Shown here: one piece after another, positions 1-9,203 of the stretch | Layout: every line of letters begins with the position of its first letter | Position numbering within the stretch: position 1 is the first letter of the stretch | From: SLJN01 sp964505385 | GTDB lineage: Bacteria; Bacteroidota; Rhodothermia; Balneolales; Natronogracilivirgulaceae | Assembly: GCA_964505385.1 (NCBI GenBank) | Contig: CAZDIA010000004.1 | Location: 1-64,000 of the forward strand | DNA: 64,000 nucleotides | Reading direction: 5' to 3' | The notes under the pieces: model-generated | Seen by the model: the letters and a program-made list of their open reading frames with translations, nothing else | The model's database searches: none | Told to the model about the DNA's origin: nothing | Made by a program: the position numbers and the translations under genes

Positions 1-1371
1 ATGATGCTGTTCATGCTTACCACTTTCATCGGGCCTATAGTGGTACTCGCGTCATGGCGGGGTATCACGGAACATGTTGCGGCATTTTATTCTTTGATCT
101 TGATTTTTCTGACCGGGTCTCTCGGAGTATTTGCCGCGATGGATTTGTTCATTTTCTATATCTTTTTCGAGCTCACCGTATTCCCAGTCTATTTTCTGAT
201 TGGAATTTGGGGCGGAGCTAACAGGCTGCATGCAACGATTAAGTTTTTCCTTTATACGCTAGTCGGCTGGCTGATCATGCTGGTTGCATTAATCTACGTG
301 GGATATACCGCCGGGGCTCTGGTTGATGGCATTAACTTTACTACCGACTGGCGAATTCTCAGCGACCCTGCCTTCCAGCTTGATTTGATGGAGCAGACGT
401 ATCTGTTTCTTGCCTTTGCGCTCGCGCTGTTTATTAAGGTGCCGGTATTTCCGTTCCATACCTGGCTTCCTCACGCACACACCGAGGCACCCACTGCCGG
501 CTCGGTCTTGTTGGCAGCAATTACACTGAAAATGGGTACTTACGGTATTGTACGGTTTATGCTACCCATGTTCCCGAATGCCGTTATTGAGTTTGCACCT
601 TATGTTGGCGTACTGGCAGTGATCGGAATAATCTATGGTGCCCTGGTGGCTATGGTGCAGAAAGATGTCAAAAAACTAGTGGCATATTCTTCAGTATCAC
701 ACATGGGTTTCGTGATGCTCGGCATATTTACCTTTAATTCCATCGGGTTGCAGGGGGCGTTAATCCAGATGGTAAACCATGGACTGGCTACCGGTGCTTT
801 ATTCCTTATTGTCGGGATGATTTATGAGCGCCGCCATAGCAGAATGATTGCAGACTTTGGCGGTGTGGCGTATGTCATGCCGGTCTTTGCAACCATGTTC
901 ATGATAGCAATGCTGTCGTCGATTGGTCTTCCGGGTTTAAATGGTTTTGTGGGGGAGTTTCTGATTTTGCTGGGAACCTTTAATTCCGATGTACTGACTA
1001 ACATTTGGTTCACCATACTGGCAACAACCGGAGTGATTCTTGCGGCTGCTTATATGTTGTGGATGTATCGGCGCGTGATGTTTGGTAAACTTGATAAAGA
1101 AGAAAACAAGAAGCTTACTGACATCAATGCACGAGAGATTTTCTTACTGTTGCCGATGATGATCTTTATGGTCTGGATAGGTATTCGGCCTACTGATTTT
1201 ACGCAGTTTTCTGAACCCGCAGTTGATCAGTTGCTGGATCAAACTTGGGAAAAAGCTTCGGTAATTCAATCTAATACCGACGCTGATGAAATTCCTGGCT
1301 GGGCACAGCGAATTTATGATCGTGACCTTACCACTGAATTTGCCGCAGAAATAAAAAAAACGGAGGATTAA
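1..1371 (+). CDS. nuoM: NADH-quinone oxidoreductase subunit M (5' partial)
   Basis: Antiporter-like membrane subunit of proton-pumping respiratory complex I. Polytopic throughout. It shows the family's FFELTVFPVYFLIG helix with the conserved glutamate, HTWLPHAHTEAP, and KKLVAYSSVSHMG with the conserved lysine of the proton channel. The visible 456 codons are shorter than the usual 480-530 and the first helices are missing, so the true start almost certainly lies left of the window; the ATG at base 1 is probably internal. It is followed after 2 bases by a pterin dehydratase gene and then nuoN, so all three are probably co-transcribed. nuoI-L are not in the window and probably lie upstream. Confidence 0.95.
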   Translation: MMLFMLTTFIGPIVVLASWRGITEHVAAFYSLILIFLTGSLGVFAAMDLFIFYIFFELTVFPVYFLIGIWGGANRLHATIKFFLYTLVGWLIMLVALIYVGYTAGALVDGINFTTDWRILSDPAFQLDLMEQTYLFLAFALALFIKVPVFPFHTWLPHAHTEAPTAGSVLLAAITLKMGTYGIVRFMLPMFPNAVIEFAPYVGVLAVIGIIYGALVAMVQKDVKKLVAYSSVSHMGFVMLGIFTFNSIGLQGALIQMVNHGLATGALFLIVGMIYERRHSRMIADFGGVAYVMPVFATMFMIAMLSSIGLPGLNGFVGEFLILLGTFNSDVLTNIWFTILATTGVILAAAYMLWMYRRVMFGKLDKEENKKLTDINAREIFLLLPMMIFMVWIGIRPTDFTQFSEPAVDQLLDQTWEKASVIQSNTDADEIPGWAQRIYDRDLTTEFAAEIKKTED

Positions 1372-1373
1372 TT

Positions 1374-1661
1374 ATGACCAAGGTATTATCACAAGATCAA
1401 ATCCGGGAAGAGCTGGACAAGCTTGACGGCTGGAAAGCCGAAAATGATAAACTGAAAAAAGATTTTAAATTTCCTGATTTTCGTGCCGCCATGGCGTTTA
1501 TGGTTCGCGTGGGATTTGAAGCCGAAGATGCCGGTCACCATCCCGAGCTGTTCAATGTGTATAATAGCGTATCTATTGAGCTTGCTACCCACGATGTTGG
1601 CGGTAAAATCACCGAAAAAGATTTTGATCTTGCCAAACGAATCGACTCAATACAGTCATAG
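1374..1661 (+). CDS. phhB: 4a-hydroxytetrahydrobiopterin dehydratase (PCD/DCoH family)
   Basis: Dehydrates 4a-hydroxytetrahydropterin, recycling the cofactor after aromatic amino acid hydroxylation. The 95 residues match the normal family length. The published PCD signature is satisfied: glutamate, three residues, HHP, then a tyrosine, a histidine nine residues later, and a downstream aspartate (EDAGHHPELFNVY...ATHD). It sits 2 bases after nuoM and 8 bases before nuoN, inside a complex I operon, which is an odd place for it. FolE2 and a PTPS-I type enzyme are encoded about 13 kb away. Function in tetrahydrobiopterin recycling is inferred; a role with another pterin, such as the molybdenum cofactor, is not excluded. 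Confidence 0.92.
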   Translation: MTKVLSQDQIREELDKLDGWKAENDKLKKDFKFPDFRAAMAFMVRVGFEAEDAGHHPELFNVYNSVSIELATHDVGGKITEKDFDLAKRIDSIQS

Positions 1662-1669
1662 ATTTTTAA

Positions 1670-3121
1670 ATGGAATCCATTAATCAACTGCTACATTTTT
1701 TTCCACTGATCATCGTCACCATCGGAGGGCTGGTAGTGATGATGGTGGATGCATTCACCACAGATAAGAGAAAGCTGTATTATCTTTCAAGTGGTTTTTT
1801 GATTGTCGCATTCATTGCCTCTATCGCCGATGTTTTCGGTCCGAGCGGAGAGGCATTTTATGGTATGGCAATCTACGGAGGCACCTCTGCGATGGGAGGT
1901 GTCATTGTGTTACTGGGTACGCTTTTTGTAGTACTGTTGTGTAAAGAGTACCTGCTGGCAATCGATCATCATGTTGGTGAAGTTTATTCGCTTATTTTAT
2001 TCAGCACTGTTGGTATGCTGGTGCTGGTAGCCGCTAATGATTTGGTAACACTCTTTCTGGGCGTTGAAACCATGTCTATTGCACTTTATGTACTGGCAGG
2101 TTTAGTGAAGCGGGGTAAAGAAGGAGTTGAAGCTGCCCTCAAATATTTTTTGCTTGGTGCGTTTGCCACCGGTTTTTTTCTATACGGTATCGCGTTGCTC
2201 TACGGAGCCGCTGAATCAACGAGCCTGGCTGCTGTTGCAGCAGTTGAAGACCACAGTGTGATATACTGGGCAGGTCTTGCGCTGTTGCTGGTCGGTATCT
2301 TTTTCAAGATATCCGCCGTACCGTTTCATATGTGGACACCGGACGTTTATCAGGGTGCTCCTACACTGATAACTGCTTATATGGCTACTGCTTCAAAAGC
2401 TGCCGTTGTTGTTGCGCTGGTAATATTGCTGGGGCGCGCATTTCCGGATGTTCATTCTGAATGGACCCAGGTATTTCAGGTATTTGCAATCCTGACGATG
2501 ATTTTGGGTAACCTTGTAGCACTTGCCCAGGATAATATGAAGCGTCTGCTTGCTTACTCAAGCATTGCTCATGTTGGCTATATCATGGTAGGGCTCGCAG
2601 CCGGAACTACAGCAGGCTACAGTGGCGTCATGTATTATCTGTTTGCATATACATTGATGAATGTGGGAGCTTTCGGCGTCGTCTCATATTATGAGCAACA
2701 AAAAGGTCTCGACTTTACTTACATGTCCAACTATGGCGGGCTTGGATATAAGCAACCGTTATTCGGCGTTGCCATGGTGGTTTTTATGTTGTCACTGGCC
2801 GGTATCCCGCCTTTTGCAGGATTTATAGGAAAATATCAGGTATTTGCGGCTGCCGTTTATGAAGGTTACATCGGCCTGGTTTTGGTTGGTGTAATAACTA
2901 GTGTAATTGGTGTGTACTACTACATCAGAGTACTCGTGTATCTCTATATGAAAGAACCGGAAACTGACGAACTGTTTGTTCAGCCGGGGGTAATTTATAA
3001 GTCGGCAATATTGGTTTTGGCAATTGCCACAGTTTATTTCGGCGTTCAGCCGGGCGATCTTTCCGATATACTTACCCAAGGATTTGAACAGTTGCAAATA
3101 ACCGCGTCGGTTGACCGTTAA
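1670..3121 (+). CDS. nuoN: NADH-quinone oxidoreductase subunit N
   Basis: Second antiporter-like membrane subunit of complex I; 483 residues, normal for the family, with about 14 hydrophobic segments. Family motifs are visible: LGVETMSIALYVLAG with the conserved glutamate, PFHMWTPDVYQGAPT, and KRLLAYSSIAHVGY with the channel lysine. ATG start 8 bases after the pterin dehydratase stop. It is the last nuo gene of this cluster; 109 bases separate it from rpsF. The rest of complex I visible here (nuoA-H) is a separate operon on the opposite strand at 40-47 kb. Confidence 0.96.
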   Translation: MESINQLLHFFPLIIVTIGGLVVMMVDAFTTDKRKLYYLSSGFLIVAFIASIADVFGPSGEAFYGMAIYGGTSAMGGVIVLLGTLFVVLLCKEYLLAIDHHVGEVYSLILFSTVGMLVLVAANDLVTLFLGVETMSIALYVLAGLVKRGKEGVEAALKYFLLGAFATGFFLYGIALLYGAAESTSLAAVAAVEDHSVIYWAGLALLLVGIFFKISAVPFHMWTPDVYQGAPTLITAYMATASKAAVVVALVILLGRAFPDVHSEWTQVFQVFAILTMILGNLVALAQDNMKRLLAYSSIAHVGYIMVGLAAGTTAGYSGVMYYLFAYTLMNVGAFGVVSYYEQQKGLDFTYMSNYGGLGYKQPLFGVAMVVFMLSLAGIPPFAGFIGKYQVFAAAVYEGYIGLVLVGVITSVIGVYYYIRVLVYLYMKEPETDELFVQPGVIYKSAILVLAIATVYFGVQPGDLSDILTQGFEQLQITASVDR

Positions 3122-3230
3122 GTCAGGCGTACTGCAAAGGATTTTTATCTATCCGTACAAAAAAATATAACCTGTCGGCAGAAAATCTGTCGACTGTTTT
3201 TGGAGTACAAAAACAACCAAAGGAATAATA

Positions 3231-3638
3231 ATGGCTAAAAACTTTTATGAGTTAACCTATGTGGTGAATCCTGTTCTGGATGAAGAACAGATCAAAGAAA
3301 CCACAAAGAAAGTGGATGATCTTCTCGCCAAACATGAGGCTGAGGTAGATCAGAAAGAAGAGTGGGGAATTCAGAGAATCGCTTATGAAATAGACGGAAA
3401 AAACAGTGGCTATTTCGTAAACATGCATTTTGAGGTTGACGGGAAAGCAATTGAAGAGCTGGAACGTGTTTTCAAGATAGAAGATGATTACATTCGCCAT
3501 CTTGTGATCAAATACGATAACAAGATGAAGCGCCACTACCAGCAGAAAAAGAAAGGTGAACTACCGGTAATCTTTCCTCTGGTTGAAGAAGAAACAACCG
3601 AAGAGATCATACCCCCTGAAGGCGATCCTGAAATTTAA
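3231..3638 (+). CDS. rpsF: 30S ribosomal protein S6
   Basis: Small-subunit ribosomal protein that binds 16S rRNA as a heterodimer with S18. Opens with the typical FYELTYVVNPVLDEE strand and carries GIQRIAYEIDGKNSGYF and YIRHLVIKYD. At 135 residues it has an acidic C-terminal tail (EEETTEEIIPPEGDPEI) longer than in short versions such as that of Thermus. The ATG is preceded by AAAGGAATAAT, a usable Shine-Dalgarno. First gene of rpsF-rpsR-rplI; no ssb or priB lies between, which is usual for this phylum group. Confidence 0.97.
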   Translation: MAKNFYELTYVVNPVLDEEQIKETTKKVDDLLAKHEAEVDQKEEWGIQRIAYEIDGKNSGYFVNMHFEVDGKAIEELERVFKIEDDYIRHLVIKYDNKMKRHYQQKKKGELPVIFPLVEEETTEEIIPPEGDPEI

Positions 3639-3657
3639 ATCTTAATACGATAAACAT

Positions 3658-3909
3658 ATGTTAAAGAACCCCGCACACCCGAAGAAAGCAACCCTGCGAG
3701 ATAAAGAATGTGTTTTTTCCAAAGCAGGAGTCGAGTACATAGATTACAAGGATATTGATACCCTTGAACGTTTTATTAATGATCAGGGTAGAATCCTCCC
3801 GCGCCGCGTTACCGGCACAAGTGCTAAATATCAGCGGCAGCTTGCAAAAGCGATTAAAAGAGCACGCCATCTGGGCATGTTGCCATTTGTATCTGAGAAC
3901 CTAAGATAA
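3658..3909 (+). CDS. rpsR: 30S ribosomal protein S18
   Basis: Small-subunit ribosomal protein that pairs with S6 on the platform of the 30S subunit. The 83 residues include the diagnostic core: YIDYKDIDTLERFINDQGRI, then RRVTGTSAKYQRQLAKAIKRARHLGMLPF. It starts 19 bases after rpsF and ends 13 bases before rplI, so the three genes form one operon. Confidence 0.97.
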   Translation: MLKNPAHPKKATLRDKECVFSKAGVEYIDYKDIDTLERFINDQGRILPRRVTGTSAKYQRQLAKAIKRARHLGMLPFVSENLR

Positions 3910-3922
3910 TTGGAGGATTAAC

Positions 3923-4372
3923 GTGAAGGTTATACTAAGAGAAAATGTAGAAAACCTCGGCGACGAAGGTGAGCTTGTGGATGTCAAAGACGGTTTCGGC
4001 CGAAATTTCCTTATTCCACAGGGAAAAGCGATATTGGCAACCAAAAGTGCTATTAAAGCTTATCGCGAGAGAGAGCGTCGCGAAGCCGAACTGGCTGAGA
4101 AAAATATTGAAGAGGCAAAAGAACTTGCAGAACAACTTTCCAAAACCAACATCACGATACCCGTCAAAGCGGGCGAAGATGGCAAGCTGTTCGGAACAGT
4201 TACCAATATACACGTTGCCGATGCGCTGAAAGACAAAGGCTATGATTTAGATCGCAGAAAAATCAAGATCAATGAAGATGTAAATGCTCTTGGTGAGTAC
4301 TCAGCGACTGTTGATATCGCACCGGAAGTGAAGGCCGATGTCAAAATTTGGGTTGTTAACCAAAGCAGTTAA
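3923..4372 (+). CDS. rplI: 50S ribosomal protein L9
   Basis: Large-subunit protein with two globular domains joined by a long helix. The N-terminal rRNA-binding part has MKVILRENVENLGDEGE and GFGRNFLIPQGKA; the C-terminal domain has GKLFGTVTNIHVADAL. Length 149 matches the family. The start is GTG, chosen because it gives the canonical N-terminus and has GGAGGA seven bases upstream. Last gene of the operon, closed by a hairpin terminator at 4398. Confidence 0.97.
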   Translation: MKVILRENVENLGDEGELVDVKDGFGRNFLIPQGKAILATKSAIKAYRERERREAELAEKNIEEAKELAEQLSKTNITIPVKAGEDGKLFGTVTNIHVADALKDKGYDLDRRKIKINEDVNALGEYSATVDIAPEVKADVKIWVVNQSS

Positions 4373-4397
4373 AATCTTTCCGGATATTAGTTTATTA

Positions 4398-4433
4398 AGG
4401 CACTTCTAATTGTTTAGGAGTGCCTTTTTTGTT
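4398..4433 (+). terminator. Rho-independent terminator after rplI
   Basis: Stem AGGCACTTCT / AGGAGTGCCT (one G-T wobble) with a short A/T-rich loop, followed by TTTTTTGTTT. It lies 26 bases after the rplI stop and closes the ribosomal protein operon. Confidence 0.85.
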
Positions 4434-4509
4434 TGATGGAAGTGGATAAAATATATAAGATACGTACTTTGCAACGTTGGCAGCTGATATAAACGGCACA
4501 TAATTATAA

Positions 4510-5262
4510 ATGAGTTTTGCTATGAAAATTTTAATCAGCTTTTTCATCGTGGCCATGACTTCTTTTTCGATGAGTAATGACGAGAAAATTGATGAAGCCC
4601 GGGATTACATGATGAAAGATTATCAGAGAGCCATTGATATTACTGATGAGATTCTTTCCGATGATTCGGATAATCTTGAGGCTTTGTGGATTCAATCACT
4701 TTCGTACAGTAATCTTGCCAATATTGAAGAGGATGAATCCCGCCAGGAAGAATATTTTGAAAAAGCTGACGGACTGGCTGACCGGGCAATTGAGATTGAC
4801 GGCAACAATGCTGATGCCCTGCATGCAAAATCAGTAGCATTGGGCAGAAAAGCTGAACATGCAGGAGCCAGGGATGGAATCAGGTTGAGTAAAGAAATCA
4901 AAGAGTTATCCGATAAGGTGCTTGAATTGGATGATACACACGAAGGAGCCTGGTTTCTCAGGGGAATGTTGATGTACCGGGTTGCGAATCTTAGCCGTAT
5001 GGAACGATTAGCTGCCAATACTTTATTTGGAGGTGTTCCATTCGAGGCCGAAAATGAAGAAGCGATTGAAGCTGTGGAAAGGGCTGTGGAATTGGATCCG
5101 GAAAATATTTATTTCAGATTGGAATTTGCGCGTATACTTAAAGATGACGGACAAACAGAAAAGGCCTCGGAAATCCTTGAGCCTACTCTGGAACTTGATC
5201 CGGTAACTGCAGAAGATAAGGAACATCTGGAAAGAGGTCGCGGGCTTCTCGATGATCTTTAA
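4510..5262 (+). CDS. Secreted or periplasmic TPR-repeat protein
   Basis: 250 residues with a signal peptide (MKILISFFIVAMTSFSMS) and at least four TPR-like helical pairs, for example AIDITDEILSDDSDNLEALW, ADRAIEIDGNNADALHAKSVALG, KVLELDDTHEGAWFLRGML and ERAVELDPENIYFRLEFARIL. TPR proteins are scaffolds; no partner is evident. The first ATG is at 4510, but an ATG at 4522 directly begins the signal peptide and is equally likely. The spacing and terminators around it suggest a single-gene unit. The layout resembles the regulator-of-microtubule-dynamics TPR group found in Bacteroidota, but I do not claim that function. Confidence 0.75.
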   Translation: MSFAMKILISFFIVAMTSFSMSNDEKIDEARDYMMKDYQRAIDITDEILSDDSDNLEALWIQSLSYSNLANIEEDESRQEEYFEKADGLADRAIEIDGNNADALHAKSVALGRKAEHAGARDGIRLSKEIKELSDKVLELDDTHEGAWFLRGMLMYRVANLSRMERLAANTLFGGVPFEAENEEAIEAVERAVELDPENIYFRLEFARILKDDGQTEKASEILEPTLELDPVTAEDKEHLERGRGLLDDL

Positions 5263-5408
5263 TCACTATAGCGAAGATTTGCCGCTATTAATATATTCCT
5301 CTTCCTTGTATTGTATGCAAACTTAGACTTTTTCAACTGTCCAAAAACGAATTTCTATATATTACAGCGGTACAAATCTGAAACCGCAGTTGAGTTAAGT
5401 ACATTTTT

Positions 5409-8400
5409 TTGATTAAACACGCCTTTCTGTTAGCGGGTTTACTGACCTTAGTAAGCAGCGGCAAGGTCTTTTCGCAGGCATTCAGTGTGCCTGTTGATAC
5501 TGTCGTTACGGTTACCGAGCCGGACAGCACGTATCAACTGCATCAATGGATACAGGAAGAGACGATTGCGGTTGCTCATCAGGATACTTTAGTAGACCAT
5601 GAATTTTGGGAGCTTGACCACAGTAATGGGTATTGGAGGTTAGCTCATCCGGAAATCTGGGATGATCCTCCTTATCAATTTCACTTTAGCTATGAGTTTT
5701 TGCCTATCGACCTCGAGCCGCGTTATTTTATCAGAGAATTGGTGGAGCCTGACGAACCGGTAGATGATGAAGAAGAGGAGGTGCTTGTCGCAAGAGAAAC
5801 CCTCACCGGTGCTGAATTATTAGGTGATACCCAGCTTCAGCGGTCCGGAAGCTTAACTCGTGGTATAACTGTAGGGTCGGCACAGGATTTCTCGCTGGAA
5901 AGCGGTCTCAGATTTGAGCTCAGTGGCGATATCACCGAAAATGTGAGTGTAGATGCCGTTTTGACTGATCAAAACACGCCTATACAACCTGAGGGCACTA
6001 CACAGCGGATTCAGGAATTTGATCAGGTGTTAATTCAACTGCAAGCGCACGATCAGCTACTCGAACTCGGGGATGTAGATGTTACCTATGAGGATAGTGA
6101 GTTTGCCCGGATTGACAGGCGGCTTCAGGGAGCGGGTGCGATGACAGATTTTGGTGAGTATGGTCAGTATGATGCTTCTGCTGCTGTAGTCAGGGGTGAG
6201 TTCAGAAGTCAGCAATTTCAGGGCGAGGACGGCATACAAGGCCCTTACCGCCTTACCGGCAATCAGAATGAAAGGTTTATAATTGTTCTGGCAGGATCGG
6301 AACGGGTCTATGTGGACGGGCAGCTTCAGCAAAGAGGTGAAGAAAATGATTATGTGATTGATTACGGGCTTGGCGAATTAGAATTTACCAGTAATCAGAT
6401 CATCACGGATGCAAGCCGCATCACCGTAGAGTTTCAGTACCGGACGGATCGCTATACCCGAACACTGCTTGGGGCAGAAGCTGCCAACACCACTCTGATG
6501 GATGGCCGGCTGGAAGTCGGCGCTTCATTTTTAAGAGAAGCGGACAATATTAATCTGAGCACCCAGCTTCAGCTTAGCGAAGAAGAACGGGATTTGCTCA
6601 GGGAAGCTGGTGATGCACCGGACGGGATCACCGTAGATGGCGCGGACTCAGTTGGTTTCAGGGATGATGCCGATTTTGTTTTGTATGCCAAAACTGATAC
6701 GACGGTTAACGGAGAAACTTTTGAAATTTTCGAAAACCGACCGGGAGAGGAATCCGGCCATTACAGGGTGCAATTTTCAAGAGTTGAAGAAGGTGAAGGC
6801 AGTTATCGCAGGGCGGGCCGGTCGGTGAATGGGGTAGTATATGAGTGGGTTGGACCAGGCCAGGGAAACTATGAGCCGCACAGGAGGCTGACTCCGCCTC
6901 AGGAACAATCCATGTTTACATTGCGCGGAGCGTATCATTTAACGGATAATATCAGCGTATATGGGGAGTGGGCAGGTTCTGAGATGGATCGAAATCGGTT
7001 TTCCGAAGTTGGAGATGCGGAGGACTTTGATAACGCCTATTTGCTTGGCGCTTCGATTGATCAGATCAACAGCTCAATCGGGATGTTTTCAGCAGGGGTT
7101 AAGCAACGATTTATCGGTGAGGATTTCGCATTTTTCGACAGAGGACGCGAGGTTGAGTTTGAGCGTATCTGGAATATCGGTGAACAGCGCGATGGCATAG
7201 CTGAGCGAATTACCGAAGGAAATGCGGCCTGGCAGCTGACCGATGATACGGGACTTGAATTCATTGCAGGGATAATCGATCGTGATGATGTAGCCGGTGA
7301 CCGGCAGGAGGTAACCCTCACTAGCAGAGAGGAGGGATTGCCGTTTTTGACCTACTCAGGTGAACGTATTCATAGTGAAGATAACCCTCTTGATGAAAAA
7401 GGAACCTGGTATCGCCAAACCGGAGAGGTCGGTTACGATGTTGAAGTGGCCGGTGGCGTGCTATCACCGGTTTTGGGAATTGAGGCCGAGGATCGGCGGC
7501 AACGTTCAATTGAAGCGGATACGTTGACGCACAACTCGTTCCGGTTTTATGATATTAAGCCGGAGCTGAGATATTCTGCAGGTACCATAACCCTTTCAGC
7601 CGGGCTTTCCTATCGGCAGGATCAACGTGTTATAACCGAAGGTTTTGAGGATGAAGCCACGGGTATTACGCAACGATATTCCGTTGATTGGCGCCCGACT
7701 GGCCGGTTTACTACCGAAAATACCGTTTCATTCAGAAGCAGAACTTTTGAAGAAATTTTTCAAATAGAAGAGCAACGCCAGGACAGCCGCGGAGTCTTGA
7801 TGAGGTCGGTCACGAATTATCGTTCCGATAATGATCTTTTCAATGCCAGACTTCAATACGAGGCGAATACCGAGCGGCGCCCCATACTTGAAGAAACGTT
7901 TATAGAGGTAGGACCGGAGCAGGGCGAATATGTTTGGGAAGATACAAGGGAAGATGGCGTTAAGCATGTAGATGAATTTTTTCCGCAGCAATCGCCGAAC
8001 GAGGGAACGTTCATCCGGCAGCTTGTTCCATCCGATGAACTTTTTCCCGTCGTTAATTTGCGGGTTAATCTCAGAAATGAGGCCGATTTTGAGGAGGTGA
8101 TGAGCGGCGCGGACACTCCTTTGGAGCGTTTGCTGGAAGGCACCCGCCTAAACTCGGTAATTGAAGTTCAGGAAGAAAACAGAACCGAAAATATTTCGGA
8201 TATTTATTTGATGAACTTCAGCGAATTTCAGGATGATTCATTGACGATAAGGGGGAGAATTTACTGGCAGCAGGATGCAGAATTTTTCAGAAATGCATCG
8301 GACTGGGACTTGAGATTGCGGGTGAACGAAACACGCGGAATTAACCAGCAGGCTAATGGATTGGAAGAGCGTTTCCGTCAAAATTTTTCCAGTGAAAAAA

Positions 8401-8897
8401 GGTATAGGGTCACAGAAGAGTTACTGGCAAAAGGTGAATTTAGCCTGTCGACCAATCGAAACGTGAGTGAAAATCTGCCAAGCCGGAACTATGATATAAG
8501 CGGGTTTGAAATCCTACCTGGAGTGCAAATGCGATGGGGTCGAAATTATCAAACAACTACCACTGTAGGATACTTGCAAAAAAATGATACATCAGGTGAG
8601 GAAGTGAGCCTGGAGGGATGGCGTGTGGATAACGATTTCAGATTCTATTTATCAAGGCGATTTCAGGGAAGTTTCAATCTGCAGTGGCGGCGCAATGACA
8701 TCACCGGCACTCCTACGAGCCTCGGCAGCTTTGAATTAACAGATGGAGCAGGTGCCGGTGACACTTGGCGCTGGGCACTCCAGGCCGATTATCGCATATC
8801 CGATTTGCTTCAGGCATCGCTAAGCTACGACGGCAGAACAGTAGTCGATCGTCCCTTGATTCAAACTGCAAGAATTACAGTAAGCGCTGTATTTTAA
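5409..8897 (+). CDS. Large outer-membrane/surface beta-strand protein, function unknown
   Basis: 1,162 residues beginning with a signal peptide (IKHAFLLAGLLTLVSSGKVFS, then QAFS). No ATG is available at the signal peptide, so TTG at 5409 is taken as start; no clear Shine-Dalgarno precedes it. An acidic linker (EPVDDEEEEV, about 115-125) leads to LTRGITVGSAQDFSLESGLR. Around residues 296-340 lies the segment GSERVYVDGQLQQRG, DYVIDYGLGELEFT, a motif I associate with large cell-surface proteins of the SprA/type 9 secretion neighbourhood. The rest is alternating polar/hydrophobic strands typical of a transmembrane barrel, ending in ARITVSAVF with the terminal aromatic seen in barrel proteins. It is not SprA itself (half the length). 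Function unknown. Confidence 0.7.
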   Translation: MIKHAFLLAGLLTLVSSGKVFSQAFSVPVDTVVTVTEPDSTYQLHQWIQEETIAVAHQDTLVDHEFWELDHSNGYWRLAHPEIWDDPPYQFHFSYEFLPIDLEPRYFIRELVEPDEPVDDEEEEVLVARETLTGAELLGDTQLQRSGSLTRGITVGSAQDFSLESGLRFELSGDITENVSVDAVLTDQNTPIQPEGTTQRIQEFDQVLIQLQAHDQLLELGDVDVTYEDSEFARIDRRLQGAGAMTDFGEYGQYDASAAVVRGEFRSQQFQGEDGIQGPYRLTGNQNERFIIVLAGSERVYVDGQLQQRGEENDYVIDYGLGELEFTSNQIITDASRITVEFQYRTDRYTRTLLGAEAANTTLMDGRLEVGASFLREADNINLSTQLQLSEEERDLLREAGDAPDGITVDGADSVGFRDDADFVLYAKTDTTVNGETFEIFENRPGEESGHYRVQFSRVEEGEGSYRRAGRSVNGVVYEWVGPGQGNYEPHRRLTPPQEQSMFTLRGAYHLTDNISVYGEWAGSEMDRNRFSEVGDAEDFDNAYLLGASIDQINSSIGMFSAGVKQRFIGEDFAFFDRGREVEFERIWNIGEQRDGIAERITEGNAAWQLTDDTGLEFIAGIIDRDDVAGDRQEVTLTSREEGLPFLTYSGERIHSEDNPLDEKGTWYRQTGEVGYDVEVAGGVLSPVLGIEAEDRRQRSIEADTLTHNSFRFYDIKPELRYSAGTITLSAGLSYRQDQRVITEGFEDEATGITQRYSVDWRPTGRFTTENTVSFRSRTFEEIFQIEEQRQDSRGVLMRSVTNYRSDNDLFNARLQYEANTERRPILEETFIEVGPEQGEYVWEDTREDGVKHVDEFFPQQSPNEGTFIRQLVPSDELFPVVNLRVNLRNEADFEEVMSGADTPLERLLEGTRLNSVIEVQEENRTENISDIYLMNFSEFQDDSLTIRGRIYWQQDAEFFRNASDWDLRLRVNETRGINQQANGLEERFRQNFSSEKRYRVTEELLAKGEFSLSTNRNVSENLPSRNYDISGFEILPGVQMRWGRNYQTTTTVGYLQKNDTSGEEVSLEGWRVDNDFRFYLSRRFQGSFNLQWRRNDITGTPTSLGSFELTDGAGAGDTWRWALQADYRISDLLQASLSYDGRTVVDRPLIQTARITVSAVF

Positions 8898-9122
8898 TGT
8901 AAAAAAATATTAATTCAGAAGAAGGGGTTGACTAATTCCGGTAATGTCATATTTTTGAAACTCGATCTTTAGTTAATAAAGATTAATAAATCAAAGTTCA
9001 ATTTAGGGCAAATTTAGAAGTTTAATTTTACGGGGTATTTTTGTAAACTTACGTAAATTGAGTTCAATGTCGATGCAAAAATATCACAATAATCAATTCG
9101 TATAAAAAATACGTTTAATGCT

Positions 9123-9151
9123 TTGACATTGGTTCCAAATTGGACTATAAT
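9123..9151 (+). promoter_or_regulatory. Consensus sigma-70 promoter upstream of the ExbB/ExbD cluster
   Basis: A perfect -35 TTGACA (9123-9128) and perfect -10 TATAAT (9146-9151) separated by exactly 17 bases. Transcription would begin near 9158, leaving a leader of about 45 bases before the ExbB start at 9204. It lies in the 306-base gene-free stretch 8898-9203, which is otherwise A/T-rich and shows nothing else recognisable. Activity is inferred from sequence only. Confidence 0.75.
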
Positions 9152-9203
9152 TTTCCGCTCATTCAATTAATCACTAAATAAGCAACATACAATCGGAGAC
9201 TAT

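Noticed and set aside
3122..3230. Possible S6:S18-binding leader before rpsF
   Set aside because: Some short complementary stretches (TGTCGGCAGA...TCTGTCGACTG) are present, but I could not place the conserved CCG bulge with confidence.
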